A stretch of DNA of 64,000 bases from Novosphingobium sp. Fuku2-ISO-50 (GCF_001519055.1 NZ_KQ954288.1:186001-250000); one strand, 5' to 3'. Positions 8,556 through 17,915 are shown, numbered from the stretch's first letter. Numbers and translations are program-made. Notes: generated from the letters alone by a model not told the origin.

Positions 8556-9104
8556 TCAGGCACCGTTCTGCGGGCCCTTCCAGCTTCGGCGGTCTTCGGC
8601 CGCGCGAAGCACTTCATAGGCCACTTGCAAGCGCTGGAATTCGCGCGCCGCATCGGCATCGCCGGGCCGCACATCGGGATGGACCAGCTTCGCCTTCGTC
8701 CGCCAGGCCTTGCGCACCGCTTCGAAATCGGCGTCGGGATCGAGCTCCAGCGCTTCGAGCGCGCGCAATTCGTCGCGGCTGCGGCTGCCGTCGCCCGAGC
8801 CGCCCCATTCGGCCCAGGATGACTGTTGCCAGCCCGCAGCCTCGTCGCGCTCGTTGCGTTCGCGCTGCGCCGCCTCTTCCTTGTCGAGCCCTTCGAAATA
8901 GTTCCAGCCGGAATTGTATTCGGCGGCGTGCGTCGTGCAGAAATACCAGCGATCGGGCGAATTGGGCGATTTGGGCGCGGGGCAATTGCCCGGCTCGTCA
9001 CATCCGGAGCGGTCGCACATGCGCAAAGGCTTTGCCTCGCGCGAGCCACCATAGCCGCCCCAGCGCGGAAATCCCCAGTCGTTTGATCGTGTCGCACGCG
9101 TCAT
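8556..9104 (-). CDS. J-domain protein with N-terminal cysteine motif
   Basis: 182 aa. The C-terminal 60 residues form a DnaJ-type J domain with the HPD tripeptide in KLVHPDVRPGD. The N-terminal part has a Cys/His arrangement (MCDRSGCDEPGNCPAPKS, then WYFCTTHAAEY) that could bind zinc. There is no G/F linker or CTD, so it is a type-III J protein, expected to recruit DnaK to a specific client. The start at 9104 avoids the following residues of low plausibility from the longer frame (9143). It lies 14 bases from the protease start, so the two are probably one transcript. Confidence 0.85.
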   Translation of the reverse strand: MTRATRSNDWGFPRWGGYGGSREAKPLRMCDRSGCDEPGNCPAPKSPNSPDRWYFCTTHAAEYNSGWNYFEGLDKEEAAQRERNERDEAAGWQQSSWAEWGGSGDGSRSRDELRALEALELDPDADFEAVRKAWRTKAKLVHPDVRPGDADAAREFQRLQVAYEVLRAAEDRRSWKGPQNGA

Positions 9105-9153
9105 CGTTGGCCCAAAAAACAAACCGGCTCCAAAAAAGGTCAAGCCGTGCTCA

Positions 9154-9189
9154 CACTAACACAAACCCGGGGCACTTGCATGCCCCGGG
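9154..9189 (-). terminator. Rho-independent terminator of the tol-pal operon
   Basis: A 9-bp perfect stem, CCCGGGGCA (9166-9174) with TGCCCCGGG (9181-9189), has a 6-base loop. On the minus strand it is followed by TTTGTGTTAG. It lies 28 bases after the pal stop codon, ahead of the J-domain gene. Confidence 0.75.
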
Positions 9190-9216
9190 CTCGCAATTTG
9201 CGCGAGGCGCGATCGA

Positions 9217-9750
9217 TCAGTTGATCGTGATCGTTACCGCGCGGCGATTCTTGGCCCAGCTTGCCTCGTCCGAGCCAAGCGCGACCGGGCGCTCCTTGCC
9301 ATAGCTGACCGTGCTGATGCGGCCTGCATCGACGCCAAGACCGATCAGATAGTTCTTGGCTGCATTGGCGCGGCGTTCGCCAAGCGCCAGATTGTATTCG
9401 CGGGTGCCGCGCTCGTCGCAATGGCCTTCGATGGTCACCGCCCTGCCCGGATAGCGCGCCAGCCACTGCGCCTGACTGCGCAGAATGCCTTCGCTTTCAG
9501 GATCGATGGAATACTTGTCGTATTCAAAGTGCACCGTGTCGGAAATCACCGAGGCGAGGAAATCGGCCTGGCTGCCCGGCACCGGACCGGCGGGCTGGGG
9601 CGGCAACGGCGCAGCTTCGCGCGTCGACGTGCTGGCGGCCACCGGCTGCGGCGGCAGCTCCTTGGGCTTGTTGGCGCAACCGGCAAGGCCGACACCGGCG
9701 AGAAGCAGCGACAGCGTCGCAAGGCGGAAGGGGACGCGATGGGGAGACAT
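9217..9750 (-). CDS. pal: Peptidoglycan-associated lipoprotein Pal
   Basis: 177 aa. A signal peptide ends in the lipobox LAGC with acylated Cys25, followed by a Pro-rich linker and a C-terminal OmpA-like domain. The peptidoglycan-binding motif is visible in TIEGHCDERGTREYNLALG. Pal sits in the outer membrane inner leaflet, binds meso-diaminopimelate and TolB, and helps constrict the outer membrane at division. The start at 9750 is preceded by GGAG nine bases upstream. Last gene of the ybgC-tolQRAB-pal operon, with a terminator directly behind. Confidence 0.96.
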   Translation of the reverse strand: MSPHRVPFRLATLSLLLAGVGLAGCANKPKELPPQPVAASTSTREAAPLPPQPAGPVPGSQADFLASVISDTVHFEYDKYSIDPESEGILRSQAQWLARYPGRAVTIEGHCDERGTREYNLALGERRANAAKNYLIGLGVDAGRISTVSYGKERPVALGSDEASWAKNRRAVTITIN

Positions 9751-9824
9751 GAGGGAAAGCTCCTTGGTCAGTCGGGGGAAAGGTGCATCGCCCGCAGGCA
9801 AAATTCAAACGGAAAGCGTCGGTT

Positions 9825-11228
9825 TTACGGCAACACCGGCCCCCACGCCGGGTCGGAGGCATCGACCGGGGTTTTCAGCCGCCGTTCGTTGCGCCCGGTC
9901 AGATCGACTTGCCAGATGCTGGTATGGCCGTTGCCCCGCTCGGTACGAAAAAACTGGATGATCCGGCCATTGGGCGACCAGGTCGGCGCCTCGTCCTGCC
10001 AACTGTCGGTCAGAAACCGCCTGTCGTGCCCTTCGGGGTCCATCACCGCGATGCGCAGATTGCCGCAAATGCAGGTAAAGGCGATCTGATCGCCGCGCGG
10101 GCTCCATTCAGGCGTCGCGGCACGACCGCCGAAAAAGCTGATGCGGTGCTGGCCCGAGCCGTCGGCGTTCATGACGTAGACCTGCTGGCTGCCGCCACGG
10201 TCGCTTTCAAACACGATCCGGCGGCCGTCGGGGGAATAGCTGCCGCCGATGTTGATGCCGGGCGTGTTGGTCAGCCGTTGCGATTCGCCGCCGGTGGCGG
10301 GCACGCGCCAGATGTCGGTATTGCCCGCGACCGCCATCGAATAGAGGATATATTTGCCGTCCGGCGACCAACGCGGGGCAAATGTCGGCCCCTTGGTCGC
10401 GGTCACCAGCCGTTGCTGCCCGCTGCCGATGTCATAGACATAGATGCGCGGGCGCCCGTCGAGATAGCTGAGATAGGCGATCTGGCGATAGTCAGGCGAA
10501 TAACGCGGTGTCAGTGCAATCGCCTGGCCATTGGTGACGAAACGGTGGTTGGCGCCATCGGAATCCATGATCGCCAATTGCTTGCGACGATGCCCCTTGG
10601 GCCCGGTCTCGGCGATATAGGCGATCTTCGAATCGAAGAACGGGCTTTCCCCGGACAGGCGGGAATAGACCATGTCGGCGCATTTGTGCGCGGCGCGGCG
10701 CCATTCCTCCGGCTTGACCACATAGCCCTGGCGCACCAGTTCCTTGCCCAGCGCAACGTCATAGAGATAGCAGCCGACCGTCAACCGACCGTCAGCCCCG
10801 CCCTTGACGAAGCCCTGCACCAGCATTTCCGCCGAACGCGCGCGCCATCCGGCAAAGGCGGGCGCGGTCACTTCGCCATAGCCGATGCCGGGCAAGGCAT
10901 CGGGGCCGGTCGGCTTGAACAGGCCGTTGTCCTTCAGATCGCTGAACACCACGCGCGCCAGATTGCGCCCCAGCGCCTCGGTATTGCCACCATCGGCGCC
11001 GGTCGGCACCGGCCGATCGGTGGGGAACGCGGGGATGGCGATGCCAAGATCGCGCCAGGCGCTGTCATCGGTGACGGAGCCCGTCAATCCGCCTGAATCG
11101 GGCGCCTGTGCCGCAGCACTCGATGCCGGAATGGCCTGCTGCTGCGCGATGGCCGCACCGCCGGACAAGGCAAGCAGCGCAAAAGCAACGGAATGGAGCG
11201 GCTTCAAAGTCGTCGGGCGCAGTTTCAT
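9825..11228 (-). CDS. tolB: Tol-Pal system protein TolB
   Basis: 467 aa. The signal peptide (about 1-28, cleaved near ALSGGAAIAQQ) leads to the N-terminal TolB domain and a six-bladed propeller made of PD40 repeats (for example PRYSPDYRQIAYLSY, PRWSPDGKYILYSM, GSYSPDGRRIVFES). It is a periplasmic shuttle between Pal and TolA. It starts 14 bases after tolA; the frame is open upstream into tolA, but the signal peptide fixes the start at 11228. There is a 74-base gap to pal. Confidence 0.96.
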   Translation of the reverse strand: MKLRPTTLKPLHSVAFALLALSGGAAIAQQQAIPASSAAAQAPDSGGLTGSVTDDSAWRDLGIAIPAFPTDRPVPTGADGGNTEALGRNLARVVFSDLKDNGLFKPTGPDALPGIGYGEVTAPAFAGWRARSAEMLVQGFVKGGADGRLTVGCYLYDVALGKELVRQGYVVKPEEWRRAAHKCADMVYSRLSGESPFFDSKIAYIAETGPKGHRRKQLAIMDSDGANHRFVTNGQAIALTPRYSPDYRQIAYLSYLDGRPRIYVYDIGSGQQRLVTATKGPTFAPRWSPDGKYILYSMAVAGNTDIWRVPATGGESQRLTNTPGINIGGSYSPDGRRIVFESDRGGSQQVYVMNADGSGQHRISFFGGRAATPEWSPRGDQIAFTCICGNLRIAVMDPEGHDRRFLTDSWQDEAPTWSPNGRIIQFFRTERGNGHTSIWQVDLTGRNERRLKTPVDASDPAWGPVLP

Positions 11229-11241
11229 CAGGTGGGGGATC

Positions 11242-12285
11242 CTATTGCGAAAGCTTGCGATCGAAACGGAAGGCGGCGACGCGATGCCACTGGCTATAGG
11301 CCTGGGGCGGCAAGGCGAAAGGCGCGGCCAGTTCGACTGCGCGGATGGCCAGTTCGGCATGACGCTGCGCCTGAGCGCGATTGGCGTCGGTGATTCCGGT
11401 CTGCGACACGACAATCGGCCTGCCGTCGAGCGAGCCATCAGGTTTGAGCGACCAGGCCAGCACGGTTACCAGTTTGTCGGTATCGACACCTTGCGGCGCG
11501 CTCCAGTGCGGCTTGATCTGGCGCGAAATCGTGCTGACCAGCGTGGCCGTCGAAACCGCGCCGACTTTGGCGCCGGGCGAAACTTTGTCGGTGCCGGGGC
11601 CGGCTACGCCCGGAATTCCCTTGAGGAAATCGTTGTCGATCCTGCTGCCGCCGGTCGGCTTGTCGGGATGCGGGTGCGCGTGGGCGTCGCCGCGCTTGGC
11701 CGCCGCCTCCGTTTTCGGCTTTGCCTCGGCTTTGGGCTTTGCCTCGGCTTTGGGTTTCGCTTCGACTTTGGGCTTTGCCTCAACCTTTGGCTCGACTTTG
11801 GGCTTGGGCTTGGGCTCAACTTTCGGTTTGGCCACGGGCTTGGGCTCGTGCTTCGGCTCCGGTTTCGGTTGGGGCTTCGGCTCCGGTTTCGGCTTGGGTT
11901 CCGGTTTCGGCTGGGGCTCCGGTCTCGGCTGGGGCTCCGGTCTCGGCTGGGCCTTTGGCTCCGGCTTCGGCTTGGGCTCAGGCTTGGGTTCGGGCTTCGG
12001 CTCAGGCCTTGGCGCAGCGACCGGCTGCGGCTGGTCGGCCTGATCGGGTTCGCCCAGCGTCGGCGCCTTGTCGGGTGCGGGGTTCGCGTCGGGCTTGGGC
12101 GATACCGACTGGTCGGCAATCGTATCGGCAAACGACACCGTCATCCGCTGCGGCGGCGGCTGAACCTGGCGGCCCAGCGGCGACAGCGTCAGCCCCGCGA
12201 TCAGCGCGGCATGCGCCAGCACCGCCACGCCAAGGCCAAACGCCTCTTCCCGGGTCAATCCAAAGGTTCGCGAATCGCGCATCAC
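11242..12285 (-). CDS. tolA: TolA, proline/lysine-rich envelope-spanning protein
   Basis: 347 aa. One N-terminal transmembrane helix (about residues 16-36) anchors it in the inner membrane. Residues about 85-190 are an extended stalk of Lys-Pro/Glu-Pro repeats, changing to [13 protein letters not shown] alternation, unlike the Ala-rich helical stalk of E. coli TolA. The C-terminal 110 residues form the TolA/TonB-like domain ending with a Trp-His region ([12 protein letters not shown]). It couples TolQR proton-motive force to TolB-Pal. Position between tolR and tolB makes this assignment firmer than sequence alone. DNA of the stalk (about 11700-12030) is a degenerate tandem repeat. Confidence 0.92.
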   Translation of the reverse strand: MMRDSRTFGLTREEAFGLGVAVLAHAALIAGLTLSPLGRQVQPPPQRMTVSFADTIADQSVSPKPDANPAPDKAPTLGEPDQADQPQPVAAPRPEPKPEPKPEPKPKPEPKAQPRPEPQPRPEPQPKPEPKPKPEPKPQPKPEPKHEPKPVAKPKVEPKPKPKVEPKVEAKPKVEAKPKAEAKPKAEAKPKTEAAAKRGDAHAHPHPDKPTGGSRIDNDFLKGIPGVAGPGTDKVSPGAKVGAVSTATLVSTISRQIKPHWSAPQGVDTDKLVTVLAWSLKPDGSLDGRPIVVSQTGITDANRAQAQRHAELAIRAVELAAPFALPPQAYSQWHRVAAFRFDRKLSQ

Positions 12286-12293
12286 GGATGCCC

Positions 12294-12749
12294 CTATGGC
12301 GCTTCAACTGAACCGTTGGTGACCAGCGAGATCGATTTGAACCCGGCTGCGTTAAGCTCACCCATCACCGCGATGACCCGCCCATAATCCAGATGCCGGT
12401 CGGCGCGCAGCGTGACCAGCGGCAGCTTGCCCCCCGCATCGCGCACCACCGCCGACAGCCGGTCGCCCAGTTCGCCCGGCGCCAGCTCTTGTTGATCGAG
12501 AAACAGGCGCCCGTTGCCGTCCATGCTGATGGTGATCGCGTGCGGCTCTTCCTTCAGCGCCTCGGCCTTGCTGTCGGGCAGGTCGATCGGCACACCGGCG
12601 GTCAGCATCGGCGCGGTGACCATGAAAATGATCAGCAGGACGAGCATGACGTCGACCAGCGGCGTCACATTCATGTCCGACATCGGCCCCGCGCGTCCGC
12701 GACCGCGCCGCCTGCGCCCGCCGCGCCCGGAGGCAAGGTTCATCGCCAT
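12294..12749 (-). CDS. tolR: TolR/ExbD-type biopolymer transport protein
   Basis: 151 aa. An Arg-rich cytoplasmic N-terminus is followed by one transmembrane helix that carries the essential proton-path Asp in PLVDVMLVLLIIFMV, then a periplasmic domain. Works with TolQ as the proton-driven stator. Spacing to tolQ (3 bases) and tolA (8 bases) indicates one operon. Confidence 0.95.
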   Translation of the reverse strand: MAMNLASGRGGRRRRGRGRAGPMSDMNVTPLVDVMLVLLIIFMVTAPMLTAGVPIDLPDSKAEALKEEPHAITISMDGNGRLFLDQQELAPGELGDRLSAVVRDAGGKLPLVTLRADRHLDYGRVIAVMGELNAAGFKSISLVTNGSVEAP

Positions 12750-12752
12750 TGC

Positions 12753-13454
12753 CTACTGCTCCAGTTCGCGGCTGAGCGTGCCGTGGAACCGGTCGGCAAA
12801 GCGGAACAGCCCGGCTTCGAACGCGTTTACCCGGTGCGAAAAGCGGTTGTAGGCAACGACCGCCGGGATCGCCGCAAACAGGCCGATCGCAGTGGCAAAC
12901 AGCGCCTCGGAAATCCCCGGCGCGACGACCGCGAGCGACGAATTCTGCATCGCGCCAATGCGGAAAAAGCTGTCCATCACCCCCCAGACCGTGCCGAACA
13001 GCCCGACGAACGGCGCCACCGTGCCGACCGTGGCGAGGAAATTGAGCCTTGCAGCCAGCCGGTCGCTTTCCTCGGTCACCGCGCCGTCCATCGCCGAGGC
13101 GAGCCGCTGGCGCGTACCTTCGCGATCGATCGTCTTGCCCGCAGTCGACCGGCGCCATTCGCCAAGCGCCGCGCTGACCACGCGCGCGGTCGGGATGTCC
13201 TTGTCGGCTTGTTCCTTTTGAAACGCGTCGATGTCGCGCGCGCTCCAGAACCCGGCTTCATACTTGCGGCAACGCCTGGCGATCAGCGCAAGCCGCACGA
13301 TAAACCCGATGATGATCATCCACACCCAGACCGAAGCGAGCAGCAGCCCGCCGATCACCGATTCGACAACGATGTCGGCGTGCAGGAACAGTTCGACCGG
13401 ATTGAGCCGGGTCGGCGCGCCGATCGCACCGGCGGCTAGCACTTGGAGCATCAT
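12753..13454 (-). CDS. tolQ: TolQ/ExbB/MotA-type proton channel protein
   Basis: 233 aa from the ATG-ATG pair at 13454/13451; the frame is open to 13490, which would overlap ybgC by 14 bases and add an atypical charged N-terminus. Three transmembrane helices are visible (about 30-50, 135-160 and 170-195) with the MotA/ExbB core LNFLATVGTVAPFVGLFGTV. It forms the TolQ5R2 motor that drives outer-membrane constriction. An AAGGA lies 13 bases upstream of 13454, slightly far, so the start is not certain. Confidence 0.94.
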   Translation of the reverse strand: MMLQVLAAGAIGAPTRLNPVELFLHADIVVESVIGGLLLASVWVWMIIIGFIVRLALIARRCRKYEAGFWSARDIDAFQKEQADKDIPTARVVSAALGEWRRSTAGKTIDREGTRQRLASAMDGAVTEESDRLAARLNFLATVGTVAPFVGLFGTVWGVMDSFFRIGAMQNSSLAVVAPGISEALFATAIGLFAAIPAVVAYNRFSHRVNAFEAGLFRFADRFHGTLSRELEQ

Positions 13455-13476
13455 GCGCTGACTTTCATCCTTCTCA

Positions 13477-13935
13477 TCAAAGCGTTTCATCCCCCGGCGC
13501 GATCAACGCGCGGAACGCCGCCACCCATTCGGGCGGCTGACGTCGGGGGCGTCCATTGGGCGCGACGAAGGCAACCCGCACCGAAGCCGCGCAGAGCCGG
13601 ACATCGCCGCCCCAGGCTTCCTGATCCAGCCGGCATGTCGCGGGCGAAACCTCGACCACGCGGCTGACGATCAACACCGCATCGTCAAGCCGGGCCGGAC
13701 GATGATAGCGCAAGCCCATGTCGGTGACGGCATAGGCGCCCTGCCCCGCATCGTGCGCGGCGCGCTGATCGATCCCCGCCAGCCGCAGCATGTCGGACCG
13801 CGCGCGTTCGAACCAGCGCAAGTAATTGGCGTGATAGACCACCCCGGACAGATCGGTGTCCTCGAAATAGACCCTGACGGCAAAGAGATGCCGCGTGCCG
13901 TCGAAACGACCTGAGGGCGGGAGGGGGGCCTGCAT
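13477..13935 (-). CDS. ybgC: Tol-pal-associated acyl-CoA thioesterase YbgC
   Basis: 152 aa. The hot-dog thioesterase signature is intact: YFEDTDLSGVVYHANYLRWF with the catalytic Asp. Members hydrolyse short or long acyl-CoA thioesters and are almost always the first gene of the tol-pal operon, as here. The ATG at 13935 has AAGG seven bases upstream; a GTG directly before it is the alternative. Confidence 0.94.
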   Translation of the reverse strand: MQAPLPPSGRFDGTRHLFAVRVYFEDTDLSGVVYHANYLRWFERARSDMLRLAGIDQRAAHDAGQGAYAVTDMGLRYHRPARLDDAVLIVSRVVEVSPATCRLDQEAWGGDVRLCAASVRVAFVAPNGRPRRQPPEWVAAFRALIAPGDETL

Positions 13936-14008
13936 CACGCCTTAGTAACCGCGCGAGAGCGGCAAGGGCAAGGCCGCCTTAACCAAAGTAACGGATTTTC
14001 GCGAAAGA

Positions 14009-14386
14009 TCAGCGCACCAGCATCGGCCCGAGCAGCCGCCCGGCGAAGATATGGACATGCAGATGCGGCACTTCCTGATGGGCGTCGGAGCCGGTGTTGG
14101 CGAGCAGGCGATAGCCCGGCGCAACGAGCCCCGCTTCGCGCGCGACATGGCCGACGGCGCGGACGAATCCCGCGATTTCCGCCTCGCTCGCTTTGGCCGA
14201 GAAATCGTCCCAGCTCACATAGGCACCTTTGGGAATCACCAGGATATGCGTCGGCGCCTGCGGATTGATGTCGTGAAAGGCGAATGCCCAGTCATCTTCG
14301 TAGACTTTGCGCGCCGGGATTTCCCCGCGCAGGATTTTCGCGAAAATGTTCTGATCGTCATAGGGCTGCGTGGCATCGACGGCCAT
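14009..14386 (-). CDS. HIT-family nucleotide hydrolase (HinT-like)
   Basis: 125 aa. The histidine triad HLHVHIFAGR is near the C-terminus, and the N-terminal NIFAKILRGEIPA is typical of the HinT branch. HinT enzymes hydrolyse purine nucleoside phosphoramidates and acyl-AMPs. It begins two bases after the hisE stop, so it rides on the his transcript, an arrangement common in alphaproteobacteria. Confidence 0.93.
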   Translation of the reverse strand: MAVDATQPYDDQNIFAKILRGEIPARKVYEDDWAFAFHDINPQAPTHILVIPKGAYVSWDDFSAKASEAEIAGFVRAVGHVAREAGLVAPGYRLLANTGSDAHQEVPHLHVHIFAGRLLGPMLVR

Positions 14387-14388
14387 GA

Positions 14389-14712
14389 TCAGTCTCTCCT
14401 GCTGGCTTTTTCGACAATCCCCGAGGTTCCCTCGCGCCGGGCCAGTTCGGCCAGCACGGCGTCGAACGCGACGCCGCGTGCGCCCAGCAGGACCATGAGG
14501 TGAAAGACAAGGTCGGCCGCTTCGCCGGTCAGTTCGACAGCATCGCCCGTCAGCGCGGCGATCACCACTTCGGTCGCTTCCTCGCCGACTTTCTGCGCGA
14601 TCTTGCCCGTGCCTTTGGCATGGAGCCGCGCGACATAGCTGGACGCAGGGTCGCCGCCGAGCCGGCCGGCGATCACCGTTTCAAGACGGGCGAGAATTTC
14701 GGCATGATCCAT
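14389..14712 (-). CDS. hisE: Phosphoribosyl-ATP pyrophosphatase
   Basis: 107 aa. Converts phosphoribosyl-ATP to phosphoribosyl-AMP, second step of histidine synthesis. The all-alpha MazG-fold signature is present (KVGEEATEVVIAAL, then GEAADLVFHLMVLL) with the Mg-binding Glu/Asp residues. The start at 14712 is chosen by family length; the frame remains open to 15018. It is separated from hisF by the small PEP-CTERM gene. Confidence 0.93.
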   Translation of the reverse strand: MDHAEILARLETVIAGRLGGDPASSYVARLHAKGTGKIAQKVGEEATEVVIAALTGDAVELTGEAADLVFHLMVLLGARGVAFDAVLAELARREGTSGIVEKASRRD

Positions 14713-14762
14713 CGGCCAAGGGCCATGAAGGGGAGGCCTTGCGCCGTCAAGCGCGAAACAAA

Positions 14763-14942
14763 TCAGTCGCGCCGTTTGGCAACTTGCCGCCCGATCACCA
14801 GCCCGGCAACGCCAAGCGCGAGCAAGGCCAGTGCCGCAGGCTCGTCGACCGGGGTGCCCCCGCCCGCGACGGGATTGGCCCATAGCGGCGATCCCGCCAG
14901 CGCGAACAACGTCATGAGTATAAGGGTGAAGCGATAAGGCAT
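14763..14942 (-). CDS. Minimal PEP-CTERM sorting-domain protein, 59 aa
   Basis: The whole protein is an N-terminal signal peptide (MPYRFTLILMTLFALAGSPL, cleavage probably after LWA), about 12 residues of spacer, and a PEP-CTERM-type C-terminus: VDEPAALALLALGVAGLVIG followed by a basic tail, QVAKRRD. PEP-CTERM signals are recognised by exosortase (XrtA) and send proteins to the cell surface in exopolysaccharide-producing bacteria. The motif here is VDEP rather than the canonical VPEP, and almost nothing remains as a mature passenger. It lies between hisF and hisE with no strong ribosome-binding site. The coding assignment rests on the combination of the two signals. Confidence 0.7.
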   Translation of the reverse strand: MPYRFTLILMTLFALAGSPLWANPVAGGGTPVDEPAALALLALGVAGLVIGRQVAKRRD

Positions 14943-15035
14943 TGCCGCGCCCTAGGCCCCGCCGCTCGATTCGACAAGGAAAGCCGCGAAGGATCAAGGG
15001 ACCGTCCCGAAAGGACACGGTTGCCCGCCAAAGCG

Positions 15036-15797
15036 TTAGCCCCGCGCAGGCAGCCCTGCCGCACGCAGCGCCGCATGGGCCTGGGCGATCGAATAGGTGC
15101 CGAAATGAAAGATCGAGGCGGCGAGAACCGCGCTGGCATGGCCTTCGACGACGCCCGCGACAAGATGATCGAGCGTGCCCACCCCGCCGCTCGCGATGAC
15201 CGGCACCGATACGGCATCGGCGATCGCGCGGGTCAATTCGAGGTCATAGCCGCGCTGTGTGCCATCGCCGTCCATCGACGTGACCAGCAATTCGCCCGCG
15301 CCGAGTTCGGCCAGCCGCACTGCATGGGCCAGCGCGTCGATCCCCGTCGGCTTTCGCCCGCCGTGCGTAAAGATTTCCCATTTGCCCGGCCCGGTACGCC
15401 GCGCATCGACCGATCCGACCACGCATTGCGCGCCAAACTTTTCGGCAATGTCGCGCACCATTTCGGGCCGCGCGACTGCGGCGGAATTGACCGCGACCTT
15501 GTCCGCGCCTGCCAGCAGCAGCGCGCGCGCATCGGCCACTTCGCGCACCCCGCCGCCCACGGTCAGCGGCATGAAGCACACCTCGGCCGTGCGCGCGACG
15601 ACATCGAGCAGCGTGCCGCGCCCTTCATGCGTTGCCGAAATGTCGAGAAAGCACAATTCGTCGGCCCCGGCGCGATCATAAGCGCGGGCCTGTTCGACCG
15701 GATCGCCCGCATCGCGCAAATCGACGAAATTGACCCCTTTGACAACGCGCCCTTCGGCAACATCGAGACAGGGGATGACCCGGATGCGAACGGTCAT
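15036..15797 (-). CDS. hisF: Imidazole glycerol phosphate synthase cyclase subunit
   Basis: 253 aa. A beta/alpha barrel that joins ammonia from HisH to PRFAR, giving IGP and AICAR. N-terminal [19 protein letters not shown] holds the catalytic Asp; the second catalytic Asp and the phosphate-binding loops (TVGGGVR; IASGGVG) are present. It starts 17 bases after hisA. Confidence 0.97.
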   Translation of the reverse strand: MTVRIRVIPCLDVAEGRVVKGVNFVDLRDAGDPVEQARAYDRAGADELCFLDISATHEGRGTLLDVVARTAEVCFMPLTVGGGVREVADARALLLAGADKVAVNSAAVARPEMVRDIAEKFGAQCVVGSVDARRTGPGKWEIFTHGGRKPTGIDALAHAVRLAELGAGELLVTSMDGDGTQRGYDLELTRAIADAVSVPVIASGGVGTLDHLVAGVVEGHASAVLAASIFHFGTYSIAQAHAALRAAGLPARG

Positions 15798-15814
15798 GGC
15801 GCTATCGTCCTTGC

Positions 15815-16543
15815 TCAGGCCGCTTCGGCGATGGCGATTGCCGCCGCCAGATCGAGCCGCCCGTCATAAAGCGCGCGCCCGGTGATCACGCCTTCGATGC
15901 CGTCGGCTTCGTGAATCTTGAGCAGGCGGATGTCATCGAGCCCCTTGACCCCGCCGCTGGCGATCACCGGGATGCGCGTCGCGCGCGCCAGATCGACAGT
16001 CGCCTCGATGTTGCAGCCCTTGAGCAGCCCGTCGCGGCCGACATCGGTAAACAGGATCGCGGCAACGCCTGCGTCCTCGAAGCGGCGCGCCATGTCGGCG
16101 ATCGAGACGTCGGAAACTTCGGCCCAGCCGTGCGTTGCGACCATGCCGCCGCGCGCGTCGACGGCGACGACGATCCCGCCGGGATAGGCCTTGGCCATGT
16201 CCTTCACGAATTGCGGATCGTTGAGCGCGGCGGTGCCGATCACCACGCGCGACACGCCAAGATCGAACCAGCCATCGACCGCGATCGGATTGCGGATGCC
16301 GCCGCCCAATTGGACATGGCCGGGAAACGCCTCGAGAATGCCCTCGACAGCGGCGCGATTGCGCGCTTCGCCGGCAAAGGCGCCGTCAAGATCGACCACA
16401 TGCAGATAAGGGCTGCCGGCTTCGGCAAACAGCCGCGCCTGATGCGCGGGATCGTCGCCATAGACGGTGGCGCGGGCCATGTCGCCTTCGGCCAGGCGGA
16501 CGACTTCGCCCCCTTTGAGATCGATGGCGGGAAAGACGATCAT
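15815..16543 (-). CDS. hisA: ProFAR isomerase
   Basis: 242 aa. Amadori isomerisation of ProFAR to PRFAR. The TIM-barrel N-terminus [17 protein letters not shown] gives the start at 16543 and the first catalytic Asp; the second phosphate loop is IASGGVKG. It is flanked by hisH and hisF at 16-17 base spacing in the usual hisBHAF order. Confidence 0.97.
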   Translation of the reverse strand: MIVFPAIDLKGGEVVRLAEGDMARATVYGDDPAHQARLFAEAGSPYLHVVDLDGAFAGEARNRAAVEGILEAFPGHVQLGGGIRNPIAVDGWFDLGVSRVVIGTAALNDPQFVKDMAKAYPGGIVVAVDARGGMVATHGWAEVSDVSIADMARRFEDAGVAAILFTDVGRDGLLKGCNIEATVDLARATRIPVIASGGVKGLDDIRLLKIHEADGIEGVITGRALYDGRLDLAAAIAIAEAA

Positions 16544-16559
16544 CGGACGGGCTTTCTGT

Positions 16560-17192
16560 TCAAGGTTTCCAGGCGAGGAAATTGGCCAACAGCGAGAGGC
16601 CGTAATCCTGGCTCTTTTCGGGGTGAAACTGCACGCCGAGCACGGTGTCGCGCGCCACCGCCGCGACGAGGCCGCCGCCATGATCGGTCATCGCCGCGAC
16701 ATCATCGCCCGAATCGGGCACGAAATGATAGGAATGCAGGAAATAGGCCTCACCCGGCTCGACCAGCGCCGATGCGCTGCTGGGATGGGGGCGCGGTGCG
16801 ACATCGTTCCAGCCCATGTGCGGCACCTTGATCGACGGATCGGCCGGCACGATCGGACGCACTTCGCCGCCGATCCAGTCGAGCCCCGGCGTCACGCCGA
16901 ATTCAATCCCGCGCGTCGCCAGCAATTGCATGCCGACACAGATGCCCAGGAACGGCGCGGCGCCCACCTGCACCCGCTCGGTCATCGCCTCGACCAGCCC
17001 GGGCACGGCGCGCAAGGCCTCGATGCAGGCGCGAAACGCACCGACGCCGGGCAGGACGATCCGGTCGGCGGCACGCACCACGTCGGGATCGGCGGTAACC
17101 ACCACGCCTTCGCCGCCCGCCGCGCGCAAGGCATTGGCGACCGAGCGCAGATTGCCCGCGCCATAATCGATCAGGGCCGTGACTTCAGCCAC
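16560..17192 (-). CDS. hisH: Imidazole glycerol phosphate synthase glutaminase subunit
   Basis: 210 aa with a GTG start at 17192 that overlaps the hisB stop by 8 bases. Class-I glutamine amidotransferase: nucleophile Cys in [11 protein letters not shown], the His and Glu in [10 protein letters not shown]. It supplies ammonia to HisF. The frame is open further upstream inside hisB, but [15 protein letters not shown] marks the true N-terminus. Confidence 0.95.
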   Translation of the reverse strand: MAEVTALIDYGAGNLRSVANALRAAGGEGVVVTADPDVVRAADRIVLPGVGAFRACIEALRAVPGLVEAMTERVQVGAAPFLGICVGMQLLATRGIEFGVTPGLDWIGGEVRPIVPADPSIKVPHMGWNDVAPRPHPSSASALVEPGEAYFLHSYHFVPDSGDDVAAMTDHGGGLVAAVARDTVLGVQFHPEKSQDYGLSLLANFLAWKP

Positions 17193-17778
17193 CGAGCTGG
17201 CCTTTCGTGGAAGGAATCGCATCGCCCTTGCGCGGATCGATCGCCACGGCGGCGCGCATCGCGCGGGCAAAGCCCTTGTAGATGCCTTCGATCACGTGAT
17301 GGTTGTTGGTTCCGTAAAGGCTCGCGATGTGCAGCGTGATTCCGGCGCCCTGGGCGAGCGACTGAAACCAGTGTTCGAACAGCTCGGTATCCATTTCGCC
17401 CAGCCGCGGCTGGGTAAATGTGGCATGCCACACCAGAATCGGGCGGCCCGAAATGTCGAGCGCGACGCGGGCCAGCGCTTCGTCCATCGGGGCATGCGCT
17501 TCGCCATAGCGGGCGATGCCCTTCTTGTCGCCGAGCGCCTGATGAATCGCCTGACCGAGCGCGATCGCGCTGTCTTCGGTGGTGTGGTGCTGATCGACGT
17601 TGAGGTCACCTTTGACCCGCAAAGTCACGTCGATCAGCGAATGACGGCTGAACTGTTCGATCATGTGATCGAGAAAGCCGATCCCGGTCGACACGTCATA
17701 GCGACCGGTGCCGTCAAGATTGACCGTGACGGCAATATCGGTCTCGGCGGTAGTGCGGGCGATGGTGGCTGTACGCAT
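17185..17778 (-). CDS. hisB: Imidazoleglycerol-phosphate dehydratase
   Basis: 197 aa, the monofunctional type. The Mn-binding His motifs [11 protein letters not shown] and [14 protein letters not shown] and the later [10 protein letters not shown] repeat are intact. First gene of the his cluster. The ATG at 17778 is preferred over an in-frame GTG at 17784. It is preceded by a good promoter only about 10 bases upstream, suggesting a very short or absent leader. Confidence 0.95.
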   Translation of the reverse strand: MRTATIARTTAETDIAVTVNLDGTGRYDVSTGIGFLDHMIEQFSRHSLIDVTLRVKGDLNVDQHHTTEDSAIALGQAIHQALGDKKGIARYGEAHAPMDEALARVALDISGRPILVWHATFTQPRLGEMDTELFEHWFQSLAQGAGITLHIASLYGTNNHHVIEGIYKGFARAMRAAVAIDPRKGDAIPSTKGQLGG

Positions 17779-17787
17779 GGACACATG

Positions 17788-17815
17788 CCTATAGGCCGCG
17801 AGCCCGGCAAATCAA
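17788..17815 (-). promoter_or_regulatory. hisB: Candidate sigma-70 promoter of the his operon
   Basis: On the minus strand, TTGATT (17815-17810) and TATAGG (17793-17788) are separated by 16 bases. A start 6-8 bases downstream would fall at about 17780-17782, one to four bases before the hisB ATG at 17778, so the mRNA could be leaderless. No Shine-Dalgarno is seen before hisB, which fits. Confidence 0.45.
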
Positions 17816-17840
17816 TCGGCTCGTCGAAGCTGTCCCGTCT

Positions 17841-17878
17841 CTTGATTGCTTGATCGGCGCTTGATTGCTTAATCGGTG
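17841..17878. repeat. Two 19-bp direct repeats in the hisB/sspB divergent region
   Basis: Copy one (17841-17859, CTTGATTGCTTGATCGGCG) and copy two (17860-17878, CTTGATTGCTTAATCGGTG) agree at 17 of 19 positions, and a third copy begins (CTTGA) at 17879. They lie 26 bases upstream of the his -35 region and 38 bases ahead of the sspB start. They could be tandem regulator sites or a replication-slippage product. Confidence 0.6.
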
Positions 17879-17915
17879 CTTGACCCATGCGCCCGGCGGC
17901 GTCATTCGATGCGTC

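Noticed and set aside
11700..12030. Repeat DNA in tolA as a CRISPR or minisatellite
   Set aside because: It is a degenerate coding repeat for the Pro/Lys stalk; there are no spacers or constant repeat unit.
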